Notes: generated by a model not told the origin, from the letters alone. 64,000 bases of DNA from Actinophytocola xinjiangensis (GCF_001921215.1 NZ_MSIF01000001.1:124001-188000); one strand, 5' to 3'; shown: positions 29,201 through 38,267, counted from the first letter of the stretch. Made by a program: numbers and translations.

Positions 29201-30201
29201 CAGCCCCCCAACTCGGCGGTGACGGAGAATTCCCGGAGGAATCGGTGGAACTCGGCGGTGAGCTCCAGAAAGGTCTCTTCGGTGAGCTTCGAGCCGGTGA
29301 CCTGCTCGAACTGCGCGATGAACTCGTCACGCGTCGTGCTCGGTCCGATCACCATCTGGTGGGCGAACGGCGAGGCACAGATACGGCCGAACTCGGTGCG
29401 CTCCATGTTGTAGATGAACGACCCCTCGGAGAACCGCAGCGTGCGCGGGAACTCGTTGGTCGACCGGGCGTCGCTGTACAGCGTCACCCAGACACTGCCG
29501 TCGAAGATCTCGACCCGGTCGATCGGCGGGTCGGAGATCACCGAGACCTCCATCCTGGTGCACCGGCTCCGGGCGAGATACAGACCGACGAGGCCGATCC
29601 GGATCTCGTCGTGCAGCCGCGCGTTGATCGTGTCCTGATCGACGTCGGCCGCTGAATGACGAATCAGATAACGTGCCCGACCACTGATGCCGGACAAATT
29701 CTGTGGGTCTGAAACCACCGCTCGAATTTCCCACTCCGCTCGCGACAGCAGCAGTCGGGCGGCCGCGTGGCGGCCGGAGAACCCGCGAAACAGGTACTGC
29801 CGGGTGCTCTGCAGATCCTGCATCATCAACCGATTGAACGCGGGATCAGGCTCGGCTGTCGGCTCGAACACGTGCGTGGGGAAGAATTCCCGGTTCATCG
29901 ATCGGTACTCGGCGGACAGGTCACGCAGTGCCTGGCGGCTCTCTTCGATGAGTGGCGTGAGCATGGCCCGCTGGGACGCGGTCGCGGTGATCAGGGTCTG
30001 GCCGAAGCCGACGATCGCTGAGACGAGGGTGCCGGTGGCCAATGCGGTGACCAGGTTCTTCCCGGTACCGGCGGCCATGGCGCTCGACACGATCATGGCC
30101 AGCCCCGATGTCACCAACAAGATCAGGAGTAGGAGGCCGGTTCTAGTCCAGAAGATCTCTTGAATCGGGTTCTTGCGGCGGCCAGTGCCGTCCGCTGACA
30201 A
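29200..30201 (-). CDS. Two-TM membrane protein with soluble C-terminal domain, unknown function
   Basis: A 333-residue protein. A short charged N-terminus leads into two hydrophobic segments (about 22-44 and 50-70), then a helical region (SRQALRDLSAEYRSMNREFF) and a soluble alpha/beta domain to the end. That domain holds YLFRGFSGRHAAARLLL, EIRAVVSDPQNLSGISGRARYL, a run on RVEIFDGSVWVTLYSDAR and EGSFIYNMERTEFGR. The pattern of strands, the RxGFSG turn and the paired segments recall degenerate phospholipase D-like or DUF5919-type domains, but this is only a resemblance. It is coupled to the cupin gene by a TGATG overlap. Codon third positions look less GC-biased than in neighbours. Confidence 0.6.
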   Translation of the reverse strand: MSADGTGRRKNPIQEIFWTRTGLLLLILLVTSGLAMIVSSAMAAGTGKNLVTALATGTLVSAIVGFGQTLITATASQRAMLTPLIEESRQALRDLSAEYRSMNREFFPTHVFEPTAEPDPAFNRLMMQDLQSTRQYLFRGFSGRHAAARLLLSRAEWEIRAVVSDPQNLSGISGRARYLIRHSAADVDQDTINARLHDEIRIGLVGLYLARSRCTRMEVSVISDPPIDRVEIFDGSVWVTLYSDARSTNEFPRTLRFSEGSFIYNMERTEFGRICASPFAHQMVIGPSTTRDEFIAQFEQVTGSKLTEETFLELTAEFHRFLREFSVTAELGG

Positions 30202-30357
30202 CGGGCATCACCTCCAAGGTGAGCACTCGAACGCTCTGCGTGTTCGATCGAGTGCGGGGAGTAACTCTACCCCGAGATTCACTCCGGGAGATATAGGCGA
30301 AAAGGGTGACCTGGACCGGTTACCGTCAGCCGCTGACCGGGGCTGATGCGGTACCTC

Positions 30358-30363
30358 TAAGCT
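30358..30363 (+). promoter_or_regulatory. -10 element of a leaderless FKBP promoter
   Basis: TAAGCT (TANNNT) lies eight bases before the ATG of the FKBP lipoprotein gene; no separate Shine-Dalgarno is visible, consistent with leaderless translation. Confidence 0.4.
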
Positions 30364-30371
30364 CGCCAACC

Positions 30372-30980
30372 ATGCGCAACGTGAGCAAACTCCTCATCGT
30401 CGTGGCGGCGGCAGCGCTGGCCGTCACCGGCTGCACCGCCTCGGAACAGGCCTCGGACGAGCCGCCCGGTGCCGACACCCAGTCGTTCGCCCCGCCGTCG
30501 GAGCCCGAGCCCTCCGAGGTCGAGCCGACCGAGCCGGCCGACTCCGGCGACGCCGGCGGCCCGGCCTGCACGGCCGCGGACATCACCGTCGAGGGGGCCG
30601 CCGGCGAGAAGCCGACGATCACGTTGCCTGACACCTGCTCCCCGCCGACCGAGCTGGTCATCGAGGACCTCACGCCCGGTACCGGCGCGGAGGTCACCGA
30701 GGGCTCCACGGTACAGACCAACTACCTGCTGATGACCTGGTCCGACCGCCAGATCGTGGACAACTCCTACGACCGGGGCCAGCCGTTCCCGGTGGAGAAC
30801 GTCGGCTCCGCCCCGGTCATCCCCGGCTGGAACGAGGGCATGATCGGAATCAAGCAGGGCGGTCGCCGCCTGCTGATCATCCCGCCGGAGCTGGGCTACG
30901 GCCCGCAGGGCCAGCCGCCGGTGCAGCCGAACGAGACGCTCGTGTTCGTCGTCGACGCCGTGGAGGTCACCGGCGCCTGA
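30372..30980 (+). CDS. FKBP-type peptidyl-prolyl isomerase, lipoprotein
   Basis: A 202-residue exported folding factor that isomerises Xaa-Pro bonds. The signal peptide ends in a lipobox LAVTGC (Cys about residue 21). An acidic Pro/Glu-rich linker follows (about 25-65). The FKBP domain begins at GSTVQTNYLLMTW and shows DNSYDRGQPFPVENVG, VIPGWNEGMIGIKQGGRRLLIIPPELGYG and ETLVFVVDAVEV, the usual active-site segments. The protein probably acts at the outer face of the membrane. ATG 30372 gives an intact signal peptide; a GTG frame 66 bases upstream does not. Confidence 0.93.
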   Translation: MRNVSKLLIVVAAAALAVTGCTASEQASDEPPGADTQSFAPPSEPEPSEVEPTEPADSGDAGGPACTAADITVEGAAGEKPTITLPDTCSPPTELVIEDLTPGTGAEVTEGSTVQTNYLLMTWSDRQIVDNSYDRGQPFPVENVGSAPVIPGWNEGMIGIKQGGRRLLIIPPELGYGPQGQPPVQPNETLVFVVDAVEVTGA

Positions 30981-31027
30981 GATCGCGGCCTGAACACCGC
31001 CTGACTCGCGTTCCGAAGGCCGGTGGA

Positions 31028-32002
31028 TCACCCGGGGATGAGCAGCACCTTCCCGGTGGTCCGCCGGCCTTCGAGGTCCTCATGGGCCCGGCGGACCTCG
31101 GCCAGCGGGTACCGCGCGCCGACCCGCACCGAGAGCCGCCCGCCCGCGATCGCCGCGAACAGCTCCTCGCAGCGCCGGCGGAACTCCTCCGGGGTGGCGA
31201 TGTGGTGGGCCAGCGTCGGCCTGGTGAGGAACAGCGAGCCGCCCGCGTTGAGCCGCTGCGGGTCCACCGGCGCCACCGCCCCGCTGGACGCCCCGAACAG
31301 CACCAGGTAGCCGCGCGGGGACAGGCACGTGAGGCTGCGGTCGAAGGTGTCCCGGCCGACGCCGTCGTACACCACCGCCACCCCGGTCCCGCCGGTGATC
31401 CGCGCGACCTCCTCGGCGAAGTCGACCTCGGTGTAGCGGATGACCTCGTCGGCGCCGGCCCCGGTCGCCAGTGCCGCCTTCTCCTCGGTGGACACCGTGC
31501 CGATGACCTTGCCGCCCCGGGACTTCGCCAGCTGCGTGAGCAACAGCCCGACGCCGCCCGCCGCGGCGTGCACCAGGACGGTGTCACCCGGCTTGACCGG
31601 GAAGGTGGAGGTGACCAGGTAGTGCGCGGTCAGCCCCTGGAGCATCGCGGCCGCCGCCGTCTCGGTGTCCACGCCGTCGGGCACCGGGAACGCCGAACCG
31701 GCCGGCACGACCGCCTGGCGCGCGTAGGACCCGGGCGCGTGGGCCCAGGCGACCCGGTCGCCGACGGCGAGGCCGGTGACGCCCTCGCCGAGCTCGGCGA
31801 CCACGCCGGCACCCTCGTTGCCCGGCACGAACGGCAGCTCCCGGGCGTACATGCCGTTGCGGTGGTAGGTGTCGATGTAGTTCAGGCCGGCGGCCTCGAC
31901 GTCCACCAGCACCTCACCGGCGCCGGGCCGGGGCGGGTCGATCTGTCCGAACTCCAGTACGTCCGGGCCACCGGTGGCCCGGACGACGACCGCGTCAACC
32001 AC
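31028..32002 (-). CDS. Quinone oxidoreductase (zinc-free MDR family)
   Basis: A 324-residue NADPH-dependent quinone reductase of the medium-chain dehydrogenase family. Landmarks: VVVRATGGPDVLEFGQ, the LNYIDTYHRNGMY segment, VPGNEGAGVVAELGEGV, LQGLTAHYLVTSTFPVKPGDTVLVHAAAGGVGLLLTQLAK with the nucleotide-binding glycines, and VVYDGVGRDTFDRSL. Zinc ligands of alcohol dehydrogenases are missing, as in Qor. GTG 32002 follows GGAGG by six bases and gives the conserved N-terminus. It lies 37 bases behind the desaturase gene on the same strand. Confidence 0.92.
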   Translation of the reverse strand: MVDAVVVRATGGPDVLEFGQIDPPRPGAGEVLVDVEAAGLNYIDTYHRNGMYARELPFVPGNEGAGVVAELGEGVTGLAVGDRVAWAHAPGSYARQAVVPAGSAFPVPDGVDTETAAAAMLQGLTAHYLVTSTFPVKPGDTVLVHAAAGGVGLLLTQLAKSRGGKVIGTVSTEEKAALATGAGADEVIRYTEVDFAEEVARITGGTGVAVVYDGVGRDTFDRSLTCLSPRGYLVLFGASSGAVAPVDPQRLNAGGSLFLTRPTLAHHIATPEEFRRRCEELFAAIAGGRLSVRVGARYPLAEVRRAHEDLEGRRTTGKVLLIPG

Positions 32003-32039
32003 GTTGTCCTCCGCCAGGATCAGGGAACCTTCCCGGACC

Positions 32040-32984
32040 CTAGCTGGTTCGCCTGGCCGCCAGACGTTCCGGCTTGGGCCAGCGGACCTCGCGCGCCCAG
32101 CCGAGCTTCTCGAAGATCCAGATGACCCTGGCGGAGATGTCGAGCTGACCACGCAGGACACCGTGCCGCGCACCGGTCGGGTCGGCGTGGTGGGAGTTGT
32201 GCCAGGACTCGCCCATCGACAGCAGGGCCAACGGCCAGAAGTTCGCCGCCCGGTCGCGGCTGGCGAACGGACGCGAGCCGACCATGTGGCAGATCGAGTT
32301 GACCGACCAGGTCACGTGGTGCAGGAAGGCGATCCGCACCAGCCCGGCCCAGAAGAACCCGGCGACCGCGCCGCCCCACGACATCGTGATCAGGCCGCCG
32401 AGCAGCGCCGGCAACAGCAGGCTGACCAGGGTCAGCGGGATGAACAGGCGGTCGATCAGGCGCAGGTCGCGGTCGGCCAGCAGATCCGGGGCGAACCGCT
32501 CGGCGTTGGTGATGTCACGCTCGAACAGCCAGCCCATGTGCGCGTGCCAGAAGCCCTTGGCCAGCGCGCGGGCGCTGGTGCCGAACAGCCAGGGGGAGTG
32601 CGGGTCCCCCTCGCGGTCGGAGAAGGCGTGGTGGCGGCGGTGGTCGGCGACCCACGCCACGACCGACCCCTGGGCGGCCAGCCCACCGGCGAGCGCGAGC
32701 GCCACCCGCAGCCCCCGGTTGGCCTTGAACGAGCCGTGGGTGAAGTACCGGTGGTAGCCGACGGTCACACCGAGCGCCGACACCAGGTAGAACCCGGCGG
32801 CGAGGCCGACCTCCGTCCAGCCGAGTCCCCAGCCCCAGAACAGCGGGACGGCGGCGATCAGCGCGGCGAACGGGACGAGGATGAACAGCTTGACGAGGAA
32901 CGTCTCCGGCAGCGAGCGCCGGCGACCGATCAGGGGTTTGGGCTGGGGCCGGTCTTCGCGCGTGGGCGAGAGGGTGGGTGCGAT
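32040..32984 (-). CDS. Acyl-CoA/fatty-acid desaturase (start codon not resolved)
   Basis: A membrane di-iron desaturase of the stearoyl-CoA 9-desaturase type. The three His boxes are present: HRYFTHGSF, HRRHHAFSD and ESWHNSHHADP. Four hydrophobic helices are visible, the first two in LVKLFILVPFAALIAAVPLF and AGFYLVSALGVTVGYH. The frame with good coding character (EVLEPIAPTLSPTREDRPQP) is open from 33023, right behind a TGA at 33024-33026, but contains no ATG, GTG or TTG before the GTG at 32783, which would remove the first membrane helices. I place the start at ATC 32984, the position where homologs often have their Met, as a compromise. Confidence 0.75.
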   Translation of the reverse strand: MAPTLSPTREDRPQPKPLIGRRRSLPETFLVKLFILVPFAALIAAVPLFWGWGLGWTEVGLAAGFYLVSALGVTVGYHRYFTHGSFKANRGLRVALALAGGLAAQGSVVAWVADHRRHHAFSDREGDPHSPWLFGTSARALAKGFWHAHMGWLFERDITNAERFAPDLLADRDLRLIDRLFIPLTLVSLLLPALLGGLITMSWGGAVAGFFWAGLVRIAFLHHVTWSVNSICHMVGSRPFASRDRAANFWPLALLSMGESWHNSHHADPTGARHGVLRGQLDISARVIWIFEKLGWAREVRWPKPERLAARRTS

Positions 32985-33030
32985 GGGTTCGAGGACCTCG
33001 TAACTCGGCCGGGACGCGGCCTGTCAACGT

Positions 33031-33054
33031 ACCTACGGTTACGTAACCGTAGGT
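33031..33054. promoter_or_regulatory. Perfect 24-bp palindrome, putative TetR-type operator of the desaturase
   Basis: The 24 bases form a perfect palindrome with half-site ACCTACGGTTAC. A minus-strand TTGACA (complement of 33022-33027) lies directly next to it, with a weak -10 about 17-18 bases further, pointing at the desaturase. Desaturase genes are often controlled by TetR proteins sensing acyl-CoA; no such regulator is adjacent here. Confidence 0.6.
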
Positions 33055-33066
33055 TCACCGTCCACG

Positions 33067-34017
33067 TTAGGTCCTCTGCGGCTGCTTCGCCACCAGTGAC
33101 TCGGTGGTCCGCACGCCGCACCACAGCGAGGCGGTGGCCACGATGACCGACATAGCGCCCAGGACGTGCAGCGACACCAACATCTCCGGCACCCCGGTCC
33201 AGAACTGGACGAGTCCGATCGCGCCCTGCGCGACGACCACCGCCAGCAGGATCCGGTAGCGCCGCCACGGCGGGTTCGTCGTGCCGCGCAGCCAGAAACC
33301 GACCAGCACCAGCGAGCCGAGGAAGGTGTAGAGGAACGCGGCGTGCACGTGGGCCAGCGTCTCCACCGGCACGTCGAAGCGCGGGGTCTCCGGGTCGCCG
33401 CCGTGCGGGCCGGCGCCGGTGACCATGGTGCCGGTGACCAGCACGCCGGCCAGCAGCCCGGCCGGGACGTAGAGCAGTTTCGAACCGTGTCCGCGCGGCC
33501 GGTCGTCCCGGGGCACGGCGTGCACCAGCAGGGTGGCCAGCCAGACCATCACCGTGGAGGCCAGCAGGTGGATGGCCACGGTCCACCACAGCAGGTCCAG
33601 CCGCACGGTGATCCCACCGATGACGGCCTGCACGGCGACCCCGACGGGCATCGCGATGGCCAGGCGCAGGTAGCGCTTGTCGGTCGGGCGGTGGCGGTAG
33701 GCCAGCACGAACGCGGCGACCGCGATCAGCCCGACGACCCCGGTGAACAGCCGGTTGCCGTACTCGATCCACTGGTTGAGCGTCGCGAACTCGGGGTGCT
33801 CGACGGGCACCATGCTGCCCGGGAAGCACTCCGGCCAGGTCGGGCAGCCCAGCCCCGAGCCGGTGACCCGGACGATCGCACCGGTCATGGCGATCAGGGC
33901 CTGGGTGACGACCACCGCGATCGCGACGCCCAGCTGGAGGCGGTAGCTGGGGGCGGGAATCCGGTCGATCCGGGACTTCAACTGTGCGAGCCGGGACTTC
34001 AGCTGTGCGAGCACCAC
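33067..34017 (-). CDS. ctaA: Heme A synthase (COX15/CtaA family)
   Basis: Oxidises heme O to heme A for aa3-type cytochrome oxidase. The 316-residue polytopic protein has eight or so transmembrane helices and the family motifs GAIVRVTGSGLGCPTWPECFPG, IEYGNRLFTGVVGL with the heme-ligand region, AIHLLASTVMVWLATLLVH and TLAHVHAAFLYTFLG with further His residues. The N-terminus carries a 7-residue repeat (AQLKSRL / AQLKSRI) encoded by a 21-bp tandem duplication. The GTG at 34017 is the only start giving the whole frame; a TTG inside the second copy (about 33996) is an alternative. Confidence 0.93.
   Translation of the reverse strand: MVLAQLKSRLAQLKSRIDRIPAPSYRLQLGVAIAVVVTQALIAMTGAIVRVTGSGLGCPTWPECFPGSMVPVEHPEFATLNQWIEYGNRLFTGVVGLIAVAAFVLAYRHRPTDKRYLRLAIAMPVGVAVQAVIGGITVRLDLLWWTVAIHLLASTVMVWLATLLVHAVPRDDRPRGHGSKLLYVPAGLLAGVLVTGTMVTGAGPHGGDPETPRFDVPVETLAHVHAAFLYTFLGSLVLVGFWLRGTTNPPWRRYRILLAVVVAQGAIGLVQFWTGVPEMLVSLHVLGAMSVIVATASLWCGVRTTESLVAKQPQRT
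33970..34011. repeat. 21-bp tandem duplication in the 5' end of ctaA
   Basis: Positions 33970-33990 and 33991-34011 are identical in 20 of 21 bases. On the coding strand each unit encodes a heptad of the form AQLKSR plus Leu or Ile, in frame. Confidence 0.9.
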
Positions 34018-34063
34018 GGCACGATCGTATGGAAGGGACGCCGGGACCCCGCGCGAGGGTTCG

Positions 34064-34840
34064 CTAGGAGAGCCTGGTCGTGCGGGTGGCCAGCACGGCG
34101 GCGACCCCGCCCCACCCGAGGAGGGTCACGAACACCGACCAGCCGGGGACCGCACCGTCCACCAGCGCGGTGTGCAGGCCCTCGGCCAGCGCCCCGGACG
34201 GCAGGAACGGCACGATGTCGGCCAGTACGCCGGGCATCGAGGTCGCCGGGACGACGATCCCACCGGCCAGCAGCAGCACGAACCAGACCAGGTTCGCCAG
34301 GGCCAGCACGACCTCCGCCTTGAGCGCGCCGCCGAGCAGCACGCCCAGCGCGCCGAAGGACAGCGTGCCCAGCAGCACCAGCACGACCGCCCAGCCGATG
34401 CCGGCCGGTGACGGTGACCAGCCGAGCACCGCGGCCACCACGCCGAGCACCACCAGCTGCACCGCCACCACGACCAGCGCCGCGCTGGTGCGCCCGGCCA
34501 GCAGCAGCCAGCGGGGCAGCGCGGTCGCGGCGAGCCGCTTGACCACGCCGTAGCGTCGGTCGAACCCGAGAGCGATGGCCTGGCCGGTGAACGCGGAGGA
34601 CATCACCGCCAGCGCGAAGATCCTCGGCGTCACCGAGTCGACCCGTGGCTCGGGCAGCGAGAAGATGTCCAGCAGCGTGAGGCCGACGAGCAGCGCGAGC
34701 GGGATCAGCAGGGTGAGCAGGATCTGTTCGCTGTTGCGCAGCGTCAGCATCGCCTCGGTGCGGGCGTGGACGAGCAGCATCCGGCCGGTCCGGCCCCGGC
34801 CCGGCGCCGGGGTGAAGGTGCCGGCGGGAAACGTGGTCAT
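34064..34840 (-). CDS. ABC-2 type transporter permease
   Basis: A 258-residue six-helix membrane protein of the ABC-2 permease family: TLRNSEQILLTLLIPLALLVGLTLL, FTGQAIALGFDRRYGVVKRLAATALPRWLLLAGRTSAAL, and SFGALGVLLGGALKAEVVLALANLVWFVLLLAGGIVVP. With the ATPase 44 bases upstream on the same strand it forms an exporter. The location between ctaA and an mptB-like gene is conserved in actinobacteria as I recall (M. tuberculosis Rv1456c-Rv1459c region); the substrate is unknown. An export role in drug, lipid or heme traffic is possible but not shown. Confidence 0.9.
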   Translation of the reverse strand: MTTFPAGTFTPAPGRGRTGRMLLVHARTEAMLTLRNSEQILLTLLIPLALLVGLTLLDIFSLPEPRVDSVTPRIFALAVMSSAFTGQAIALGFDRRYGVVKRLAATALPRWLLLAGRTSAALVVVAVQLVVLGVVAAVLGWSPSPAGIGWAVVLVLLGTLSFGALGVLLGGALKAEVVLALANLVWFVLLLAGGIVVPATSMPGVLADIVPFLPSGALAEGLHTALVDGAVPGWSVFVTLLGWGGVAAVLATRTTRLS

Positions 34841-34884
34841 CGGCCGGGCTCCCTCAGCGGGGTTCTGGGCGGGGGTACGGGCGG

Positions 34885-35820
<936 letters not shown>

Positions 35821-35830
35821 GGGACCAAGG

Positions 35831-37444
35831 TTAGGACGCGGCGCTGGAAGGCTGGTTGCCGGCACCACGTGCGCCGCGTGGCGGGCGGGTCGAGGCCGGG
35901 ATGTGGCGGCGGACCAACACCACCGCGATGACCACCACGAGCACGGCTCCGGCGTAGGCGTAGGGCAGTTGGTAGGTGCGGCCGTCGAAGGTGCTGCCGG
36001 TCGGTGGCAGGGCGACCGCCAGCCCGGCGCTGACCACCGTGGCCATCGTGCGGAACCGGATGTTGCCGGCCGCGACCGCCAGCGGCAGGATCGCCCACAG
36101 CAGGTACCAGGGCTGCACGGTCGCGCCGAAGACCAGCACCGCGCCGATCGCGGCCCCGAGCCCGATCATCGGTCGCAGCCGCCACCGGAAGCTGTCCAGC
36201 AGCAGCTTGGCGGCCAGCAGCGGGCCGAGCAGCGTGCCGACCATCCGGCTGACGGTGATGGCGGCGTCGATGTGGTTGCCCAGGCCGAGCATGATGCCCA
36301 GCCCGCCGGCGCCGAAGCCGAGCGCGGTCATCGGTGCCATCCACGACTTGATGCTGCTGGCCGTGTTGAGCGTGGTCGTCCAGCCGAAGCCGAGGCCGCT
36401 GCCGAACGAGATGATGGCGAGCACCCCGACGAAGATCACCATCAGTGCGCCGGCCGTGGCGAACAGGTGTTTCCACCGCCCGCCGAGGCGCCGGGCGATC
36501 ATCACGCCGAGGAAGCCGAGGGCGAGCGCGGCGGGGATCTTCACCGCCGCGCCGAGGGTGATCACCCCGGCGCCGATGCCGTACCAGAGCAGCTCGCCCG
36601 GCTGCCACGGCGGGAACGGGCCGGCCGGCCCGCAGCGCGGCATCCTGGCCAGCGCCAGCTCGATGCCCACGAGCATCAGGCCGATGGCCAGCGCCTCGTT
36701 GTGGATGCCGACCACCAGGTGGAACAGCACCAGCGGGTTGGCGGCGCCCAGCCACAGCGCGCTGACCGGGTTGATCCCGAAGCGCCGCGCCAGCCGGGGC
36801 AGCGCCCAGACGATCATCGCGAAGCCGACCAGGGCCAGCAGCCGGTGCAGGGCGACGCCCATCACCACGTGGTTGCCGGCCACCCAGTTGATCGCCCGGC
36901 CGACCATGATGAACGCCGGCCCGTAGGGCGAGGGCGTGTCCCGCCACATCGTCGGCACGCCGTCGGTCAGCGGGTCGTCCAGGCCAAGCCCCTCGGCCGG
37001 TCCGACGGTGTACGGGTCGAGGCCGCGCGCGGCGATCTCACTCTGCGCGAGGTAGCTGTAGACGTCCTTGGAGAACATCGGGACGGTGAACACCAGCGGC
37101 GCGGTCCACATCATCAGCGTGCGCGCCATCTGCGGCAGCGAGACCATCCGGTCACGGCCGGGCATCGCCAGCCGGCCAAGGCCCAGCCAGGCCAGCACGA
37201 TCATGAACACGCCGATGAACGCGATGGTCAGCGAGACCGTGGTCATCCGGCTGAAGATGCCCAGCACCGGCAGTCGCCACACCGGGTTGAACACCGGAGC
37301 GGCCCCCGCGCCCAGTGAGCCGACCGCCAGCAGCAGCGCGCCGACCGTGCCGAAGCGGCGGATGACGTCGAGCTGGCGGCGCTCGCGGGTGTCCAGGACG
37401 CCGGTGGGCCCCTCGTCAGGTCGATCGTTGACGTCCTCACGCAC
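35831..37444 (-). CDS. Alpha-(1->6)-mannopyranosyltransferase-like GT-C protein (MptB family)
   Basis: A 537-residue polytopic membrane glycosyltransferase using a polyprenyl-phosphate sugar donor. About 13 hydrophobic helices are present. The extracytoplasmic loop after the second helix has FSKDVYSYLAQSEIAARGLDPY, with the Asp of the GT-C catalytic motif, followed by WRDTPSPYGPAFIM. In mycobacteria and corynebacteria MptB builds the mannan core of lipomannan. GTG 37444 is supported by a GGGAG six bases before; a long in-frame extension upstream runs into the sufR region and is not real. It diverges from sufR, as in M. tuberculosis. Confidence 0.88.
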   Translation of the reverse strand: MREDVNDRPDEGPTGVLDTRERRQLDVIRRFGTVGALLLAVGSLGAGAAPVFNPVWRLPVLGIFSRMTTVSLTIAFIGVFMIVLAWLGLGRLAMPGRDRMVSLPQMARTLMMWTAPLVFTVPMFSKDVYSYLAQSEIAARGLDPYTVGPAEGLGLDDPLTDGVPTMWRDTPSPYGPAFIMVGRAINWVAGNHVVMGVALHRLLALVGFAMIVWALPRLARRFGINPVSALWLGAANPLVLFHLVVGIHNEALAIGLMLVGIELALARMPRCGPAGPFPPWQPGELLWYGIGAGVITLGAAVKIPAALALGFLGVMIARRLGGRWKHLFATAGALMVIFVGVLAIISFGSGLGFGWTTTLNTASSIKSWMAPMTALGFGAGGLGIMLGLGNHIDAAITVSRMVGTLLGPLLAAKLLLDSFRWRLRPMIGLGAAIGAVLVFGATVQPWYLLWAILPLAVAAGNIRFRTMATVVSAGLAVALPPTGSTFDGRTYQLPYAYAGAVLVVVIAVVLVRRHIPASTRPPRGARGAGNQPSSAAS

Positions 37445-37545
37445 CGTGTCTCCCGCCACCACGGGGGAAGAGTAGCGACCCACCTGACCGGTGATGCCGA
37501 TCACCTCACGGAGGGGCGTCTTTGCCGCCTCCCGGGAAATAGGAC

Positions 37546-37560
37546 ACACTGGTGTTGTGA
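37546..37560. promoter_or_regulatory. Candidate SufR operator overlapping the sufR start codon
   Basis: ACACT-GGTGT-TGTGA matches the ACACT-N5-TGTGA dyad that I remember as the mycobacterial SufR binding site; the motif is from memory and should be confirmed. The right half overlaps the GTG start of sufR at 37557, so binding would block transcription or early elongation of the suf operon. Confidence 0.65.
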
Positions 37561-38267
37561 AAAACGAGCAGCAGGCCGAGGGCCGCACCAGGCATGGTGT
37601 GGCGCGTCTGCTGCTGGAGGAGGGCCCGATCACGGCGGCAGCGGTCGCCGAGACCCTCGGGCTCAGTCCGGCAGCGGTACGCCGGCACCTCGACACGCTG
37701 GTCGCCAACGGTGAGGCGGAGTTCCGCGACGCGCCCCGGCGCGGCCAGCGGGGCCGTGGGCGGCCGGCGAAGCTGTGGTTGCTCACCGAGACCGGACGGG
37801 CCAGGTTCGGCCACGCCTACGACGACCTCGCCATCGCGGCGATCCGGTTCGTCGCCGAGGGCGGGGGCGAAACGGCCGTTCGGGAGTTCGCCGCGCGGCG
37901 GGTCGCCTCCATGGTCGACCGGCACCGCACGGCGGTCACCGACAAGGACGGGCCGGCGGAGCGGGCCAAGGCCCTCGCCGACGCGCTCACCAGGGAGGGA
38001 TACGCTGCGTCGACGCGGCGGGTAGGGACAGGGGAGCAGCTGTGCCAGCACCACTGTCCGGTCGCCCACGTCGCCGCGGAGTTCCCCCAGCTGTGTGAGG
38101 TCGAGACGGCGACGTTCGCCGACCTGCTCGGCACCCACGTCCAGCGCCTGTCGACCATCGCGCGCGGTGACGCCGCGTGCACCACCCATGTCCCGCTCAG
38201 CGGTACCGAACCCACTGAGCACGGACGCCCGACCGCTCCCACCACGACCGAAGGGACGCCTTCATGA
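37557..38267 (+). CDS. sufR: Iron-sulfur cluster biosynthesis repressor SufR
   Basis: A 236-residue winged-helix regulator of the suf operon that senses its own Fe-S cluster. The N-terminal HTH ([39 protein letters not shown], about 16-55) is of the DeoR/ArsR type. The C-terminal half carries cluster ligands in [24 protein letters not shown] (about residues 160-185): three Cys in C-x3-C-x12-C spacing. GTG 37557 is chosen as it begins the conserved part; the upstream frame lacks a ribosome site. Its stop overlaps sufB as ATGA. The binding dyad covering its own start indicates autoregulation. Confidence 0.9.
   Translation: MKNEQQAEGRTRHGVARLLLEEGPITAAAVAETLGLSPAAVRRHLDTLVANGEAEFRDAPRRGQRGRGRPAKLWLLTETGRARFGHAYDDLAIAAIRFVAEGGGETAVREFAARRVASMVDRHRTAVTDKDGPAERAKALADALTREGYAASTRRVGTGEQLCQHHCPVAHVAAEFPQLCEVETATFADLLGTHVQRLSTIARGDAACTTHVPLSGTEPTEHGRPTAPTTTEGTPS

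Noticed and set aside
32515-33027. 170-codon frame starting at TTG 33027 as possible start of the desaturase
   Set aside because: It is in a different frame and its translation shows none of the desaturase helices; joining it would need a frameshift that is not evident.
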